A DNA stretch of 64,000 nt from Salinimicrobium sp050750585 (GCF_050750585.1 NZ_JBOJLM010000008.1:124001-188000), one strand, 5' to 3'. Counted from the stretch's first letter, positions 51,997-62,727 are shown. A program made the numbers and translations. The notes: generated by a model from the letters alone, not told the origin.

Positions 51997-53168
51997 AATT
52001 TCAAACACTATATATACTTCCGTTTCTCCTCCTATTGTCTTGCGGGGGAAATGCTGAAAAAGAGGGGAATCTGAAAGAAGAAGCCGGTGAACCTGCTAAA
52101 ACAGAAGCCGTCAAGGAAGCTATGCTTTCACAGCAGCAGTTCGATGTACTCGATATGAAAATTGACAGCCTCACAACCAGGTTAATGAGCGGTTATGTAC
52201 AGGCAAATGGAGAGCTCGAAGTCCCTCCTCAAAGTGAAGCTGCAGTTACTCCTGTAATTGGAGGTAACGTATCATCAATAACAGTAATCGAAGGAGATGA
52301 AGTTAAGCGTGGAGATGTCCTGGCATTTATTGAACACCCGGAGATCATCGAAGTACAAACACAATATATGAACGCTCTGAATAGCCTGAATTATCAGGAA
52401 AAAGAGTTCCAAAGACAAAAGAAGTTGTATGAAGCCGGAGTGGGCTCAGGACAGACTTTTCAACGTGCCGAGGCAGAATTTCAAAGCCTGAAAGGACAGG
52501 TTGCAGGGCTCAAGGCTCAACTCCAACAATTAAATATTAATCCTGAAGCTATTCGGAATGGAAATATTCAGCAAAGGATTCCGGTTAGAAGTCCGATAGA
52601 TGGCGCTGTTCAATCTGTAGATATCAAAACCGGCCAGTTTGTACAGGCGCAGTCTGAAATGTTCCACATAATCAATACGAAGGATGTTCATGTAGACCTT
52701 ATGGTCTTTGAAAAAGATGTTGCCAAAGTAGAAAAAGGACAGAAAGTATTTTTCACTATCGAATCCTTACCTGGAACTGAATTAACTGCGGAAATCATTT
52801 CTGTAAGCAAGAATTTTGAACAGGATCCTAAAGCCGTGCATGTACATGCGGAAATCATCGACAGACCGGAGAATCTGGTGCCGGGAATGTATGTAAGGGG
52901 ACGAATTGCGGTTGATAATCAACAAACAACAGCCCTACCCGAATCTGCCATAGTGAGAGAAGGGGAAAAATTTTATGCTTTTACAGCAGAAGAGGAAGGA
53001 GACGCATGGAGCTTTAGACCTGTAGAAGTTATTACCGGGACTGATAAAGGTGAATGGGTTGAAATAAAGCTATTAAAAGATTTGCCAGAAGATACCAGAT
53101 TTGCCTATAATAATGCCTACTATCTAATGGCAGAAATGCAGAAGGGCGAAGGCGGACACAACCATTAG
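51993..53168 (+). CDS. CusB-like periplasmic adaptor (membrane-fusion protein), lipoprotein
   Basis: This 391-residue lipoprotein has lipobox LLLLSCGG (cysteine at residue 17). It has the barrel-sandwich/lipoyl half-motifs (SSITVIEGDEVKRGDVLAFI near 104 and SPIDGAVQSVDIKTGQFV near 198), an alpha-hairpin between them, and a beta-barrel domain later. It couples the RND pump to the TolC part. The start overlaps the pump's stop (ATGA). The C-terminus ends in GGHNH, a possible metal-binding tail. A long hairpin follows. Confidence 0.9.
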   Translation: MKFQTLYILPFLLLLSCGGNAEKEGNLKEEAGEPAKTEAVKEAMLSQQQFDVLDMKIDSLTTRLMSGYVQANGELEVPPQSEAAVTPVIGGNVSSITVIEGDEVKRGDVLAFIEHPEIIEVQTQYMNALNSLNYQEKEFQRQKKLYEAGVGSGQTFQRAEAEFQSLKGQVAGLKAQLQQLNINPEAIRNGNIQQRIPVRSPIDGAVQSVDIKTGQFVQAQSEMFHIINTKDVHVDLMVFEKDVAKVEKGQKVFFTIESLPGTELTAEIISVSKNFEQDPKAVHVHAEIIDRPENLVPGMYVRGRIAVDNQQTTALPESAIVREGEKFYAFTAEEEGDAWSFRPVEVITGTDKGEWVEIKLLKDLPEDTRFAYNNAYYLMAEMQKGEGGHNH

Positions 53169-53190
53169 AATTAATGAACCTGAAGGAATA

Positions 53191-53236
53191 TTCATCAAAC
53201 TCATTATTCCATAGAAGAATGAGTTTGATGAATAAA
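53191..53236 (+). terminator. Terminator after the metal-efflux operon
   Basis: TTCATCAAACTCATTATTC (53191-53209) pairs with GAAGAATGAGTTTGATGAA (53214-53232), with one mismatch around a 4-nt loop, followed by TAAATTT. It is AT-rich but very long. Confidence 0.7.
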
Positions 53237-53577
53237 TTTGTGGAATTATGATGAATGATCAAAACAGGAGCTTTATGATCACCTAGATTTAAGAAATATT
53301 TTCAATTACTGCTGTTTTAGCTACTCATTGGGGCGCTGAAAATCTGTTCTAAGAGAAAGGCTAGGGTCCAATTTGGCGACATTAAATTAATCATTGGGGG
53401 TCTAAAAAAATATTGAGTATCATCTAAGGTATAAAATGACGATGACTAAGACCAATTTAGTGGTTTCTAATCGACACCCATTATAAGGTAACTGATGGAA
53501 TATGTTATAAAGGAAAGAAATTAAAAGGAGAATATTGCAAGATTAATTTTGAAGAAACCTATCGGAGAGGTTAAGCA
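53237..53577. other. Gene-free interval
   Basis: About 340 bp have no coding-like frame over 20 codons and no recognisable repeat or RNA. Confidence 0.55.
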
Positions 53578-53949
53578 CTACTTAGAGTCTTTTTCCGAGA
53601 TTTCACCTTTCAAATTAAAACTAAAGCTTAGATTATCTCTATTCAGATAAATGATATCGTTTTGGCCAGTGTCAATTTTCGCAGGTGAGGTCTTAAAATA
53701 ATCAAGCTGCCGTACCTCAATTACCTCGAGCTGCAAAGTGTCCCGTAGCCCATCTTTCGTAATTATTGCGTACGAAAAAGGATCTTCTGAAACATCTATC
53801 ACAAACTTTAAATCATTGTCCAATACAATCTCCTCAAATGGTTTTTCTAATTCTTCTTCAGGGCTGCAACTATAGATAAGTGCTGCAAAAATTGGTAAAA
53901 TTAGGAGGCTTTTGTTGAAAAAAAATTCTTTTGTCACGGCTGTTTTCAT
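53578..53949 (-). CDS. Hypothetical lipoprotein
   Basis: This 123-residue protein has a signal sequence ending in a lipobox LIYSC (about residues 24-28), an acidic SPEEELEKPFEE linker and a beta-rich remainder with FVIDVSEDPFSYAIITKDG. It is likely outer-membrane attached. I do not recognise a family. It stands alone between two intergenic stretches; a promoter-like TAGATTTG box lies at 53982-53989 on the minus strand. Confidence 0.55.
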   Translation of the reverse strand: MKTAVTKEFFFNKSLLILPIFAALIYSCSPEEELEKPFEEIVLDNDLKFVIDVSEDPFSYAIITKDGLRDTLQLEVIEVRQLDYFKTSPAKIDTGQNDIIYLNRDNLSFSFNLKGEISEKDSK

Positions 53950-54226
53950 AACTATGGATTATTATTCGACATACAATTAAGCAAATCTAAATTAATGAAA
54001 TCCAATGAACTCGATGAAAATTTACCAATTTAATTTTTAAACCTGTTAATTATAGACAAAAGTTAAAGCCAAAGTCTTACCTCCGGCTTTAGTTTTGAAT
54101 GAGATCACTTTGACACAAGAAGGCTTAATCTTTCTCAGCAATTTTTGATAAGTTCCGCCAGCATGAGCATAACAGAGATACGTTATTTAATATCATTTTA
54201 ATTTCCTGATATTACCATATGACATT

Positions 54227-57046
54227 TTAAATATTATTCTCTGGCAACAACACAAGTCGGGCAGAATTCTCTGTAGAAAGATATTTTTTTGATGCTTTCT
54301 TTAATCTTGAAAGAGTTAATGCTTCCAAGTAAGAATTATAGTTTTGAATATAGTCCATCTCAATTTCACCCTGGTATACATTCTGAATATAATTCAGCCA
54401 ATAACTATTAGATCTCAGTTGTGTCTCTTTTTGTCGTTGTTCCTGAGCTATAAACTTATCCAGTTCATCCTGGGTAGGTCCCTCTCTTCTTAGAAGTGCA
54501 ATTTCATCTTTTGTGGCCTCTATGAGTTCATCTACACGTTCTGGCGCACAACTGAAAGAAATAGAGAATAAATAATATGAAGATGGAATTTTTACTTTAC
54601 TAAGTCCTACTGAGGGACTGTAAACCCCACTTTCTTTTTCTCTTAATCTTTTTAGAAGTTTTGTCTCCAGAGAAGATTTAATCATATTGAGTTCGGTATT
54701 ATTCATCTGCTCATATTCATACTGATCATGGTAGGTAAGAACCACTACCGCCTTTTCCTCTAGCCCTCGATGAACTACCCGGGTAATATTTCCTGGAATA
54801 GGTTCGATACCTACATCTCTAAAGTCTTCTTTGCTATTGGTTGCAGGTAGTGATCCAAGATAGGTCTCCAAGAGAGGTATTATTGAATCCTTTTCAAAAT
54901 TACCTACAAATGTGAAGGTGAAATCACTTGCATCTGCAAACCTTTCAGTATAAAAATCGTAAGCTTCCTCAAGGGAAACCTTGTCAATATTTTGGAGTGA
55001 AAGCTCTGTAGCCCAAGGCCCATTACCCTGCATTACTGCATTAATAGTATCCTGAAAAACAGACATTGGATTGGCCGACTTACCTTCGAGGGATACCCTT
55101 GTATTTTCCAGGATTCTCTTAAAAGGAATACTATCTTTGCGGGGTTTTGTGTAAAACAAATAGATTAATTCAAGAGCAGTTTTAAGATCTTTTGGAGAAG
55201 AGGATCCTTTTATTCCCTCAAAATAGGTGCTGATAAAAGAGGAAATAGAAACTGTTTTCCCTGTTAGCATCTTATCTAATTGAGTCGAAGTATATTCCCC
55301 AATTCCGGATGAAGAAATGATTCCAGCTGCCATTTTTGAAGAGTGTAACTCATCCTCTGATGCCAGAGAATAGCCTCCCGGACTAAAAGAAGAAAACAGG
55401 ATTTGATCATTCTTGAAATCTGTAGGTTTTAAGATCACCTGTACTCCGTTCGACAATTCTATTTCCGTAGTTCCATTGACGGCATGTTCTACTGATTTTA
55501 GCACTTTTGAACCGGTAAGAGCTTCATTAACCAGGGGACCATCCACGAAGTCGTCTTCATATGCGGAGATTTCTCTTTTACTGTTTACCCACTCAAGCAG
55601 GTCCTGTTCTGTAGGAAGAAGTTCTTTATCTTTTTCGGAAGCCTGTACCAGAATAATCTGTTTCCTTTCTGTGACAAAACTATCAGCCATTTGATTTACC
55701 TCTTCCAGGGAGATTCCAGCCAGATAGGTATTATAGAAATCCAAAGAGTAGTCCATATCAATAACGGCTTCTCCTTTAGTGAAATGTTCCACAAGCTGAT
55801 TAACATAATGTTTAGAGGAAGTTTTATCTTTCTCTGCATGACTTTTGATCACAGATGTCATAAAGCTCTCTTTCACCCTATCGAATTCTGTCTGGGTAAA
55901 TCCATATTGTTCCATAGAATGCACTTCATCCATGATCCCTTCAATAGCATCTTTTAAAAGGCCTGGTTCTTTAGCCACCACCTGTAGGGTAAAAGCATCT
56001 AAATTAGCAATTCCTCCCTGATATGAGCCGTAACTGGCTCCTGCATTTAAATAAGCTGCCGATCCACTTTGGATCTTTTCACTAATTCTCCTGGACAGCA
56101 TACTACTTACAGCACTTTTGATTACAGAGTTCCTAAAATCTTCTGTATTAGTTGTAACAGTAGCAGGGTGTTTATATATCACAGAAGCTACCGTGTAAGG
56201 AAACTCGGGATCTGTAACTATTTTCACCAGTGGTTTTTCGTTGGAAGGAATATCATAATGTTCTTTTTTTGGCTTCCCATTGCTTTTAGGTAAACCGGAA
56301 AAATTCTTCCTAATCAATTCCTCCACCATTTTGACATCAAAATCTCCCACAGCAATGACCGCCTGTAAATCTGGCCTATACCAGTCCCTGTAAAAATTCT
56401 TTAGGGTTTCGTAATCAAAATTCTCAATGATTTCTATTTCTCCAATAGGTAACCTGTCTTCATATCTCGAATCGGCCAGTAAAACTGGAAGTAATTGTTT
56501 ACTTATTCTTTCTGAAACGTTCTTTCCTCGCTGCCTTTCTTCTGAGATTACAACTCCTCTTTCTTTATCAATCTCCTCATTATCAAAGGTGATGTTCCCC
56601 GCCCATTCCGATAATATTCTAAATCCCGATTTGAACAGCTCCGGCTCATCTGTGGGTAAAGGAAGTTGATATACAGTTTCTTCGAAGCTTGTATAAGCAT
56701 TCAAATCTGCTCCAAATCTTATCCCCGCTTTTTGCAGATAATCTATAAGCTCATTCTTCGGAAAACTCTTTGTTCCATTGAAAGCCATGTGCTCAGTAAA
56801 ATGCGCTAATCCCTTCTGGTCATCATTCTCCTGAATAGAGCCTGCCTTAAGAACCAAATACAATTGGGCCCTCTTTTGTGGCTCAGAATTTTTCCTTATA
56901 TAATAAGTAAGGCCGTTGTCCAGAACCCCAATTTTTACTTTAGGATCCATTGGGATTTCTTCAACTTTAATAGATGAAGTGGTATCCTGTGCAAGTAGAC
57001 CTGAGGGTAAACTGGCCAGTAGTAGCGTAAATAGTATTTTTTTCAT
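54227..57046 (-). CDS. M16-family (pitrilysin/insulinase-like) zinc peptidase
   Basis: This 939-residue secreted peptidase has a signal peptide ending near SGLLAQ (residue 20). It has the inverted zinc motif H82-F-T-E85-H86 in GLAHFTEHMAFNGT, and a third ligand glutamate in the NEEIDKERGVVISEE helix about 75 residues on. Two M16 half-units are present; the second, inactive-like half starts near residue 520. It is the last gene of a minus-strand cluster with two Gld-like permeases and an ABC ATPase, 70 bp downstream of the second permease. It may process a peptide handled by that transporter (inference). Confidence 0.9.
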   Translation of the reverse strand: MKKILFTLLLASLPSGLLAQDTTSSIKVEEIPMDPKVKIGVLDNGLTYYIRKNSEPQKRAQLYLVLKAGSIQENDDQKGLAHFTEHMAFNGTKSFPKNELIDYLQKAGIRFGADLNAYTSFEETVYQLPLPTDEPELFKSGFRILSEWAGNITFDNEEIDKERGVVISEERQRGKNVSERISKQLLPVLLADSRYEDRLPIGEIEIIENFDYETLKNFYRDWYRPDLQAVIAVGDFDVKMVEELIRKNFSGLPKSNGKPKKEHYDIPSNEKPLVKIVTDPEFPYTVASVIYKHPATVTTNTEDFRNSVIKSAVSSMLSRRISEKIQSGSAAYLNAGASYGSYQGGIANLDAFTLQVVAKEPGLLKDAIEGIMDEVHSMEQYGFTQTEFDRVKESFMTSVIKSHAEKDKTSSKHYVNQLVEHFTKGEAVIDMDYSLDFYNTYLAGISLEEVNQMADSFVTERKQIILVQASEKDKELLPTEQDLLEWVNSKREISAYEDDFVDGPLVNEALTGSKVLKSVEHAVNGTTEIELSNGVQVILKPTDFKNDQILFSSFSPGGYSLASEDELHSSKMAAGIISSSGIGEYTSTQLDKMLTGKTVSISSFISTYFEGIKGSSSPKDLKTALELIYLFYTKPRKDSIPFKRILENTRVSLEGKSANPMSVFQDTINAVMQGNGPWATELSLQNIDKVSLEEAYDFYTERFADASDFTFTFVGNFEKDSIIPLLETYLGSLPATNSKEDFRDVGIEPIPGNITRVVHRGLEEKAVVVLTYHDQYEYEQMNNTELNMIKSSLETKLLKRLREKESGVYSPSVGLSKVKIPSSYYLFSISFSCAPERVDELIEATKDEIALLRREGPTQDELDKFIAQEQRQKETQLRSNSYWLNYIQNVYQGEIEMDYIQNYNSYLEALTLSRLKKASKKYLSTENSARLVLLPENNI

Positions 57047-57116
57047 AGTTATTCTTTCATCAAAAGCAGAATTCCCACTTCTGAATTGTCATTTATTTTA
57101 AATTTAGAAGGTGCTT

Positions 57117-59378
57117 TTATCGCCTTTTTCTCCTAATGAGAATGAACATTCCTAGTCCCCCTAGAACAACTGGAATAATACCCGTATAAAATCCTTTGAG
57201 CCATTGTATTTCAAATCTTGAAAACTTGATAACATTATCAATAGCCGCCTTTCTTGCAGTATTAACCGGGTATTCCCCATCGCTAAACCATCTGAACATT
57301 CTTATAACAAAACTTGAGTTTACTGACCTGGGACTATTTCGGTTCATTTCTGCATTACTCAGAAAGTCGGCATCTCCTATCACCATGATCTTCTGTTTAT
57401 GTTCATTCAAATCTCTTTCTAAAGCAAGAGCTACCGGAGCCAGAACTTTTTGATCTGTTTCAGGATTAAATCTAACCTTCTCTGTATTCAGGTCAAATTC
57501 TTCTATTTTATTCCAGGTAGCGGTGTGGTCGGTAATGAGAATTGGAGTCACTTTGAATTCTGTAGAATCAGATACCTGAATGGCCATAGCATCTGGCATG
57601 GTAACAACAGCATCATCATAAAAACCATAACCAAGCTCCCTGGCCTGGGGCGTGAAAACTGCCTGAAGCAGATCTGGTTCAAAATTTTTGGTCTCTTGCA
57701 ATAGTGTTCCCGGTGCAAAAGCCATTCCCAACTCCTGGAGAATTGGGTTCAATAGAGATTGTCTTCCAGGTTCTCCTGCAATTAACATATTCCCTCCTGC
57801 CGCTATGAATTCCTGAATTTTCTGAATCTCCCGTTGAGTATATGAACTTTTAGGGTCGGAAACTATAAGAACTTCAATATCCCGGGGAATCGAATCAATC
57901 TCATCGATTAGAATGTCAGAAACCTCAAAACCCTGATTTATTAGTGAACCTCTGATATTAACACCTTTGGTGATTATTTGGTATCCGGCGTCCTCCATGC
58001 TTTCAGATTTTCGCTCATTATTTCCCTGTAGTAGACCTACTCTTGCCGGTCCAGAGATTAATCTTTTTATAGCTGCTGAAATTTCTGATTCACCCGGATA
58101 GACATACATATCATCAAACATCCTCAAAGGTGTTTGCTCCCCTTTATATTCCATGAACCGGACCAGACGATTGTTTTCGGGAACCAGGTCTTTGGTTTTC
58201 TTAATTTCCTTAGGAGGGAGCATTTCATCAAAATCAAATTTATGAGCAGAAGCTGCCTTTTTCGCTTTCTCCAGAAGAGTAGTTGTGGTGTCGTTATACT
58301 GTAGGGTATCATAGTATACTACATAATTCATTTCCATTTCAGGCATGAACCTACGGTATTGTTCAAAACGGTTAAGATCACTAATTCTATTCTCGGGAGC
58401 TCCATAAGACGCACTGCGGTGAACTGCATTGACGTAAGTATTGAGTACTATAGGTTCCTCCAGTTCACTCACGAGATCTTGAGAAGTCTTGGTAAGGGTT
58501 CTGTCTTTAAAACGGGTTGTGTCGTAATAAGCATTAATTGCAGGCAAAGAAGTGATATAACCTATGGCAACGACTAATATTATTGCCGTGCTATATCGAA
58601 CAAATTTAACCTTCTTTGATCGAGTTTCTCTTTCATCCTGAAGTTTAATAATAGTAAGCGCTAAAAAGAGACCGGTCACCAGAAGGAAATAAATGAGATC
58701 TTTTGAACTAATAAGTCCGTTTACAAAGTTGTCTGCTCTTCCTGAAATTGAAAGCCAGTAAGCAATATCCCGAATAAAATCATAGGCCTGACCGACCTCC
58801 CCAATAAAATTGAAGAAGGCTAAAACTGCTAAAGTATTTATTGCGGCTACTACCTGGTATGAGGTTAAAGTAGACATGAATAAACCTATGGCTGAGTAAG
58901 CCAACATCAATAAATAAATTCCTAAAATACCACCTAGCACAAACTTTATATCCAGGGCCTCAATAGAAATCATTCCGGCACCTATAAACGTACCGAGAAC
59001 CATTGCCAGTAATAGGGTATAAACCATCATTGAAAGAAACTTACCCATAACCATTTGTGTCACAGTAACCGGAGAAGAAAGCAATAGTTTTATAGAACCA
59101 CTACTGGTCTCCCTACTAAATAATCCCATTGTTAGCAGAGGGATGTATAAATATAAATTCTTCTGAACCGTTGCGAGAATCCCTTCCTCTCCTGCAAATA
59201 GAACTTTACTCATAGGGGGTAACTTTCTTCCTAGTTGTTGGTACGTTTCCTGGCTATAAAGAAGTTCGGTAAAAGTTAAACCCGTCTGAATAATAAAAAT
59301 TATGAGCACCAGCCATGCTATAGGGGAAAAGAACATGATAGCCAGCTCCAAACGGGCTATTCTAAATATTTTTTTCAT
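57117..59378 (-). CDS. GldF-GldG-like fusion: ABC-2 permease plus auxiliary domain (copy B)
   Basis: This 753-residue protein has an N-terminal half of about 240 residues that is an ABC-2 permease with about six helices (LELAIMFFSPIAWLVLIIFII, SGSIKLLLSSPVT, LTSYQVVAAINTLAVLAF). After another membrane helix (about 265-285) a large periplasmic GldG-type auxiliary domain follows (ABC_transp_aux-like, with VLIVSDPKSSY and GGNMLIAGEPGRQSLLNPIL), and a final membrane helix. In gliding species GldF and GldG are separate. It overlaps the ATPase gene's stop by one base (TAATG). A closely similar copy lies at 60384-62651. Confidence 0.85.
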   Translation of the reverse strand: MKKIFRIARLELAIMFFSPIAWLVLIIFIIQTGLTFTELLYSQETYQQLGRKLPPMSKVLFAGEEGILATVQKNLYLYIPLLTMGLFSRETSSGSIKLLLSSPVTVTQMVMGKFLSMMVYTLLLAMVLGTFIGAGMISIEALDIKFVLGGILGIYLLMLAYSAIGLFMSTLTSYQVVAAINTLAVLAFFNFIGEVGQAYDFIRDIAYWLSISGRADNFVNGLISSKDLIYFLLVTGLFLALTIIKLQDERETRSKKVKFVRYSTAIILVVAIGYITSLPAINAYYDTTRFKDRTLTKTSQDLVSELEEPIVLNTYVNAVHRSASYGAPENRISDLNRFEQYRRFMPEMEMNYVVYYDTLQYNDTTTTLLEKAKKAASAHKFDFDEMLPPKEIKKTKDLVPENNRLVRFMEYKGEQTPLRMFDDMYVYPGESEISAAIKRLISGPARVGLLQGNNERKSESMEDAGYQIITKGVNIRGSLINQGFEVSDILIDEIDSIPRDIEVLIVSDPKSSYTQREIQKIQEFIAAGGNMLIAGEPGRQSLLNPILQELGMAFAPGTLLQETKNFEPDLLQAVFTPQARELGYGFYDDAVVTMPDAMAIQVSDSTEFKVTPILITDHTATWNKIEEFDLNTEKVRFNPETDQKVLAPVALALERDLNEHKQKIMVIGDADFLSNAEMNRNSPRSVNSSFVIRMFRWFSDGEYPVNTARKAAIDNVIKFSRFEIQWLKGFYTGIIPVVLGGLGMFILIRRKRR

Positions 59379-60355
59379 TAAATGGTTTTTTGATTATTTA
59401 TTTGAAGTGCCTCATACTCTGCTCTCTCCTGTTGTGGACTTTTGGACAATTGAGCAAATACACCATCTAATGATGCCTTTTCTAAGTAAATCTCAGATAG
59501 AGCCCAATCATTTTCTACACTGACTTTAATTAACCTTTGAGTGATTCCGGTCTCCGAGATAAATTTCAAGCGCACCCGGGTATTATTAATAAAATCAACA
59601 TCTGTAATCCCCTGAACCTCCAGCAACTTTTCCTTCGAAGGAGGACGTTCAAGCTCCATGATTAAGGTATCTGGCTCTATGTAATTATTAAAGGCATGTA
59701 GTGTATCCTGGAATACTACCTGTCCATTTTCTATCATTACTATATCATCACAGGTGGCCTGTACCTCAGGAAGTATGTGAGTAGATAAAATTACTGCCCG
59801 CTCCTCTGCGATCTCTTTTATCAATTTTCTCACTTCCAAAATTTGATTAGGATCCAGCCCATTGGTGGGTTCGTCCAGAACAACAAGCTTTGGGTTATGA
59901 ATAATGGCCTGAGCCAATCCTACACGCTGCTGGTACCCTCCGGATAAATTACTGAGTATTCTATTACTAAAGTGGGTAATTCCACATTTTGCCTTCGCAT
60001 ATTCCAATGCATCCTTTATATCCTTCGAAGGAATAGATCTCATATGAGCACAATGAACGAGATACTCATCTACTGTAAGTTCAAGGTGGAGTGGTGCCTT
60101 TTGTGGTAGAAAACCTATTAAGCGCTTGGCCTCTACAGGGTTTTCACGGACATTAATTCCATCTATAAAAGCCTCTCCTTCAGTTTGGTTAATTACTCCA
60201 CATAAAATATTCATTGTAGTAGATTTTCCAGCCCCATTAGATCCTAATAGTCCAAGAATTCCTTTGTTCGAAATCTCAAAAGAAATATTTTTTATAGCCC
60301 AATCTTTACTATACCGGTGGGAAAGGTTTTTTATCTGTGCAATACTTTTTGACAT
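59378..60355 (-). CDS. ABC transporter ATPase (GldA-like)
   Basis: This 325-residue cytosolic ATPase has Walker A LLGSNGAGKSTTMNIL near residue 35, signature LSGGYQQRVGLAQA near residue 139 and Walker B LVVLDEPTNGLDP near residue 159. A C-terminal domain of about 90 residues follows, as in GldA and other ABC-2 exporter ATPases. It lies between the two GldF-GldG-like fusion genes, overlapping the downstream one, and most likely drives both as a heterodimeric transporter (inference). Confidence 0.92.
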   Translation of the reverse strand: MSKSIAQIKNLSHRYSKDWAIKNISFEISNKGILGLLGSNGAGKSTTMNILCGVINQTEGEAFIDGINVRENPVEAKRLIGFLPQKAPLHLELTVDEYLVHCAHMRSIPSKDIKDALEYAKAKCGITHFSNRILSNLSGGYQQRVGLAQAIIHNPKLVVLDEPTNGLDPNQILEVRKLIKEIAEERAVILSTHILPEVQATCDDIVMIENGQVVFQDTLHAFNNYIEPDTLIMELERPPSKEKLLEVQGITDVDFINNTRVRLKFISETGITQRLIKVSVENDWALSEIYLEKASLDGVFAQLSKSPQQERAEYEALQINNQKTI

Positions 60356-60383
60356 TTTGCTAATATTTTTAAATATGAATTCC

Positions 60384-62651
60384 TTATTTTCTTTTCCTGT
60401 TCACAAGAGTGAAGGCTCCTGCAAATCCAAGTACAACCGGTATGCCACCTATAAAAAGCAACTCAAACCATGATATTCCTTCCGTTGAAACCTGAATGGT
60501 GTTATCAATAGGTTCCGGACGTGATGTATCAACGGGAAATTCCCCGTCACTAAACCATTTAAACATTTGAAATGTGAATTCGTAATTTCTGGGTCTTAGA
60601 TTAAACCTTCCCAACTCTCCATTACTCATAAAGTCCGCATCTCCAATCACCACTATTTTCTGTTGTTTATCTTCAAATTTCCGGGTAACAGCAACTGCTA
60701 ACGGAGCTTCGCTTCTTAAATCTGTTTGAGGATCAAATACAATGGTATCAGTTTCAAGATCAAAATTTCCAGACTTGTTCCATACGGCATCCGAATCAGC
60801 TTTGAGTACAGGTATTACATTAAATTTCTTATCGGAATTAATAGAAATTCCCACTGCGCCAGGTAGACTTATAACATGTTCATTTTCGAACTCTATTCCT
60901 ATTTTGGATGCCTCTTCAGCAACTTCAGCCTGTATCAAATCCAGCTCAAACTTTTCACTCTCCTGCAGTAACATTCCTTCTTTAAAGGTGAGGCCAAATT
61001 GTTCGATGATTGGATTTAGGAGAGATTGTTTTCCCGGTTCCCCCGCGATAAGCATATTACCGCCTGCTTCAACATAATTGTTAATTTTCTGCGCCTGTTC
61101 CTCAGAATATGTATTAAAAGGATCTGCGATCACCAAAGCAGCAAGATCTATAGGAATTTCTTGCACACTGTCAATGGCAATTTCTACAACATCAAACCCT
61201 TTGTTAATAAGAGCTCCTCGAGAATTATTTGTATTGGTCAGATCTTTATAAGACCTGTCGCCGGTGAGGTCAATTCGTCTTTCATCATTTCCCGAAAGGA
61301 CTCCTACAACCGGAGGTTCCTGTAAGAGACGTTTTATTGCAGCTGAAATTTCTGCTTCTTCAGGGTATGTCACCATATCAAAAAACATTCTGAGAAACGT
61401 GCTCCTACCCTCGTATTCTACAGTTCTTACAAATAGGTTGAGTTCGGGCACCAAGTCGATTTGCTCCCTTATTTCTTCCGGAGTGAGAAGATCCTCGAAA
61501 TCATATCCATAAGCAATTGCAGCCTGCCTACCTCTTTCTTCTAAAGTTTTCTCTGTACTATCCCTACTGTTAAGGGAATAATCGTAATAAGGAACATACC
61601 TCATTTCCAAATCCGGCAGAAATCGTGTGTACTTGTCAAACTGGTTGAGGTCCATGATCCGGTATTTGGGAGCCCCCACATTTGCCCAAACATTTAATAC
61701 ATTCACATATGTGGTAATTGTGAGAGGCTCTTCAAGTTTTTCAAGAAGTTCCTGACTGTTTTGCGTTAGGGTTTGCTCCTTAAATCTGGTAGTGTCATAA
61801 TACACATCGAAAGCCGGCAGTGAACTGAAATATCCTATAAACAAAACCACAATCACTACTAAAGCATACCGGGTTGCCATTACCATTGAAGACCGAATTT
61901 CTCTACCACTGTTTAATCTCATAATAGTAAGGAGGAGGAACAAACCTATCACCAGAATAAAATAGATAAGATCTTTAGTACTGATGAGACCATTTATAAA
62001 ATTGTCTGCTCTCCCCTGAATGGATATCCAGTAGGTTATATCTCTTACATAATCTATACTTTGCCCAATTTCACCAACAAAATTAAGGGCTGCGAGAACT
62101 GCTAAAGTACTAACGGCTGCTACGACCTGGTAGGAAGTAAGGCTAGACATAAATAGACCAATAGCGGCATATGCGCAAATAAGAAGGTACAATCCCAGAA
62201 TTCCCCCAATTAAGAATTTAAAATCAAGGTTCTCAATGAAAAAGGCTCCGAAACCTACGATCAACATTAATACAAGCACTAACAGGAAACCGTAGAGCAT
62301 CATGGAGAGGAACTTACCCAGAATTATCTGTCGATTAGTGACAGGAGAAGAAAGAAGAAGTTTTAGGGATCCACTACTCAACTCACGACTCATTAGTCCC
62401 ATGGTCAATAAGGGAATATACAGGTATAGCTTATTCTGCACTGCGGCAAAAAAGCCTTGATTCCCTCCAAAGATGTCCATGGTCAATCCCTTCACTGGGT
62501 ATCCCAGTTGTTGCTGAGCTTCACGGGCTTCGAGAAGTTCAACAAAGTTGACTCCACATTGAATTATAAATATTATTAGGATTAACCATGCAATTGGAGA
62601 ATAGAACAAAAGGCTCAATTCCAACTTGGCTATTTTCAGTATTTTCTTCAT
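60384..62651 (-). CDS. GldF-GldG-like fusion: ABC-2 permease plus auxiliary domain (copy A)
   Basis: This 755-residue paralogue of the 57117-59378 protein has the same layout: six-helix ABC-2 permease (LLFYSPIAWLILIIFII, SGSLKLLLSSPVT, LTSYQVVAAVSTLAVLAA), a further membrane helix, a large GldG-type periplasmic domain (ALVIADPFNTY, GGNMLIAGEPGKQSLLNPII) and a C-terminal helix followed by a basic end. The two copies share many exact stretches but differ throughout the periplasmic part, as in an old duplication. It precedes the ATPase gene by 28 bp. Confidence 0.85.
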   Translation of the reverse strand: MKKILKIAKLELSLLFYSPIAWLILIIFIIQCGVNFVELLEAREAQQQLGYPVKGLTMDIFGGNQGFFAAVQNKLYLYIPLLTMGLMSRELSSGSLKLLLSSPVTNRQIILGKFLSMMLYGFLLVLVLMLIVGFGAFFIENLDFKFLIGGILGLYLLICAYAAIGLFMSSLTSYQVVAAVSTLAVLAALNFVGEIGQSIDYVRDITYWISIQGRADNFINGLISTKDLIYFILVIGLFLLLTIMRLNSGREIRSSMVMATRYALVVIVVLFIGYFSSLPAFDVYYDTTRFKEQTLTQNSQELLEKLEEPLTITTYVNVLNVWANVGAPKYRIMDLNQFDKYTRFLPDLEMRYVPYYDYSLNSRDSTEKTLEERGRQAAIAYGYDFEDLLTPEEIREQIDLVPELNLFVRTVEYEGRSTFLRMFFDMVTYPEEAEISAAIKRLLQEPPVVGVLSGNDERRIDLTGDRSYKDLTNTNNSRGALINKGFDVVEIAIDSVQEIPIDLAALVIADPFNTYSEEQAQKINNYVEAGGNMLIAGEPGKQSLLNPIIEQFGLTFKEGMLLQESEKFELDLIQAEVAEEASKIGIEFENEHVISLPGAVGISINSDKKFNVIPVLKADSDAVWNKSGNFDLETDTIVFDPQTDLRSEAPLAVAVTRKFEDKQQKIVVIGDADFMSNGELGRFNLRPRNYEFTFQMFKWFSDGEFPVDTSRPEPIDNTIQVSTEGISWFELLFIGGIPVVLGFAGAFTLVNRKRK

Positions 62652-62727
62652 TAATAGGTGAGGTTAGGATGTAGTGAACCTGACAACATCGATAAATGCT
62701 GCCAGATCACCTTACATCATAAAAAAA

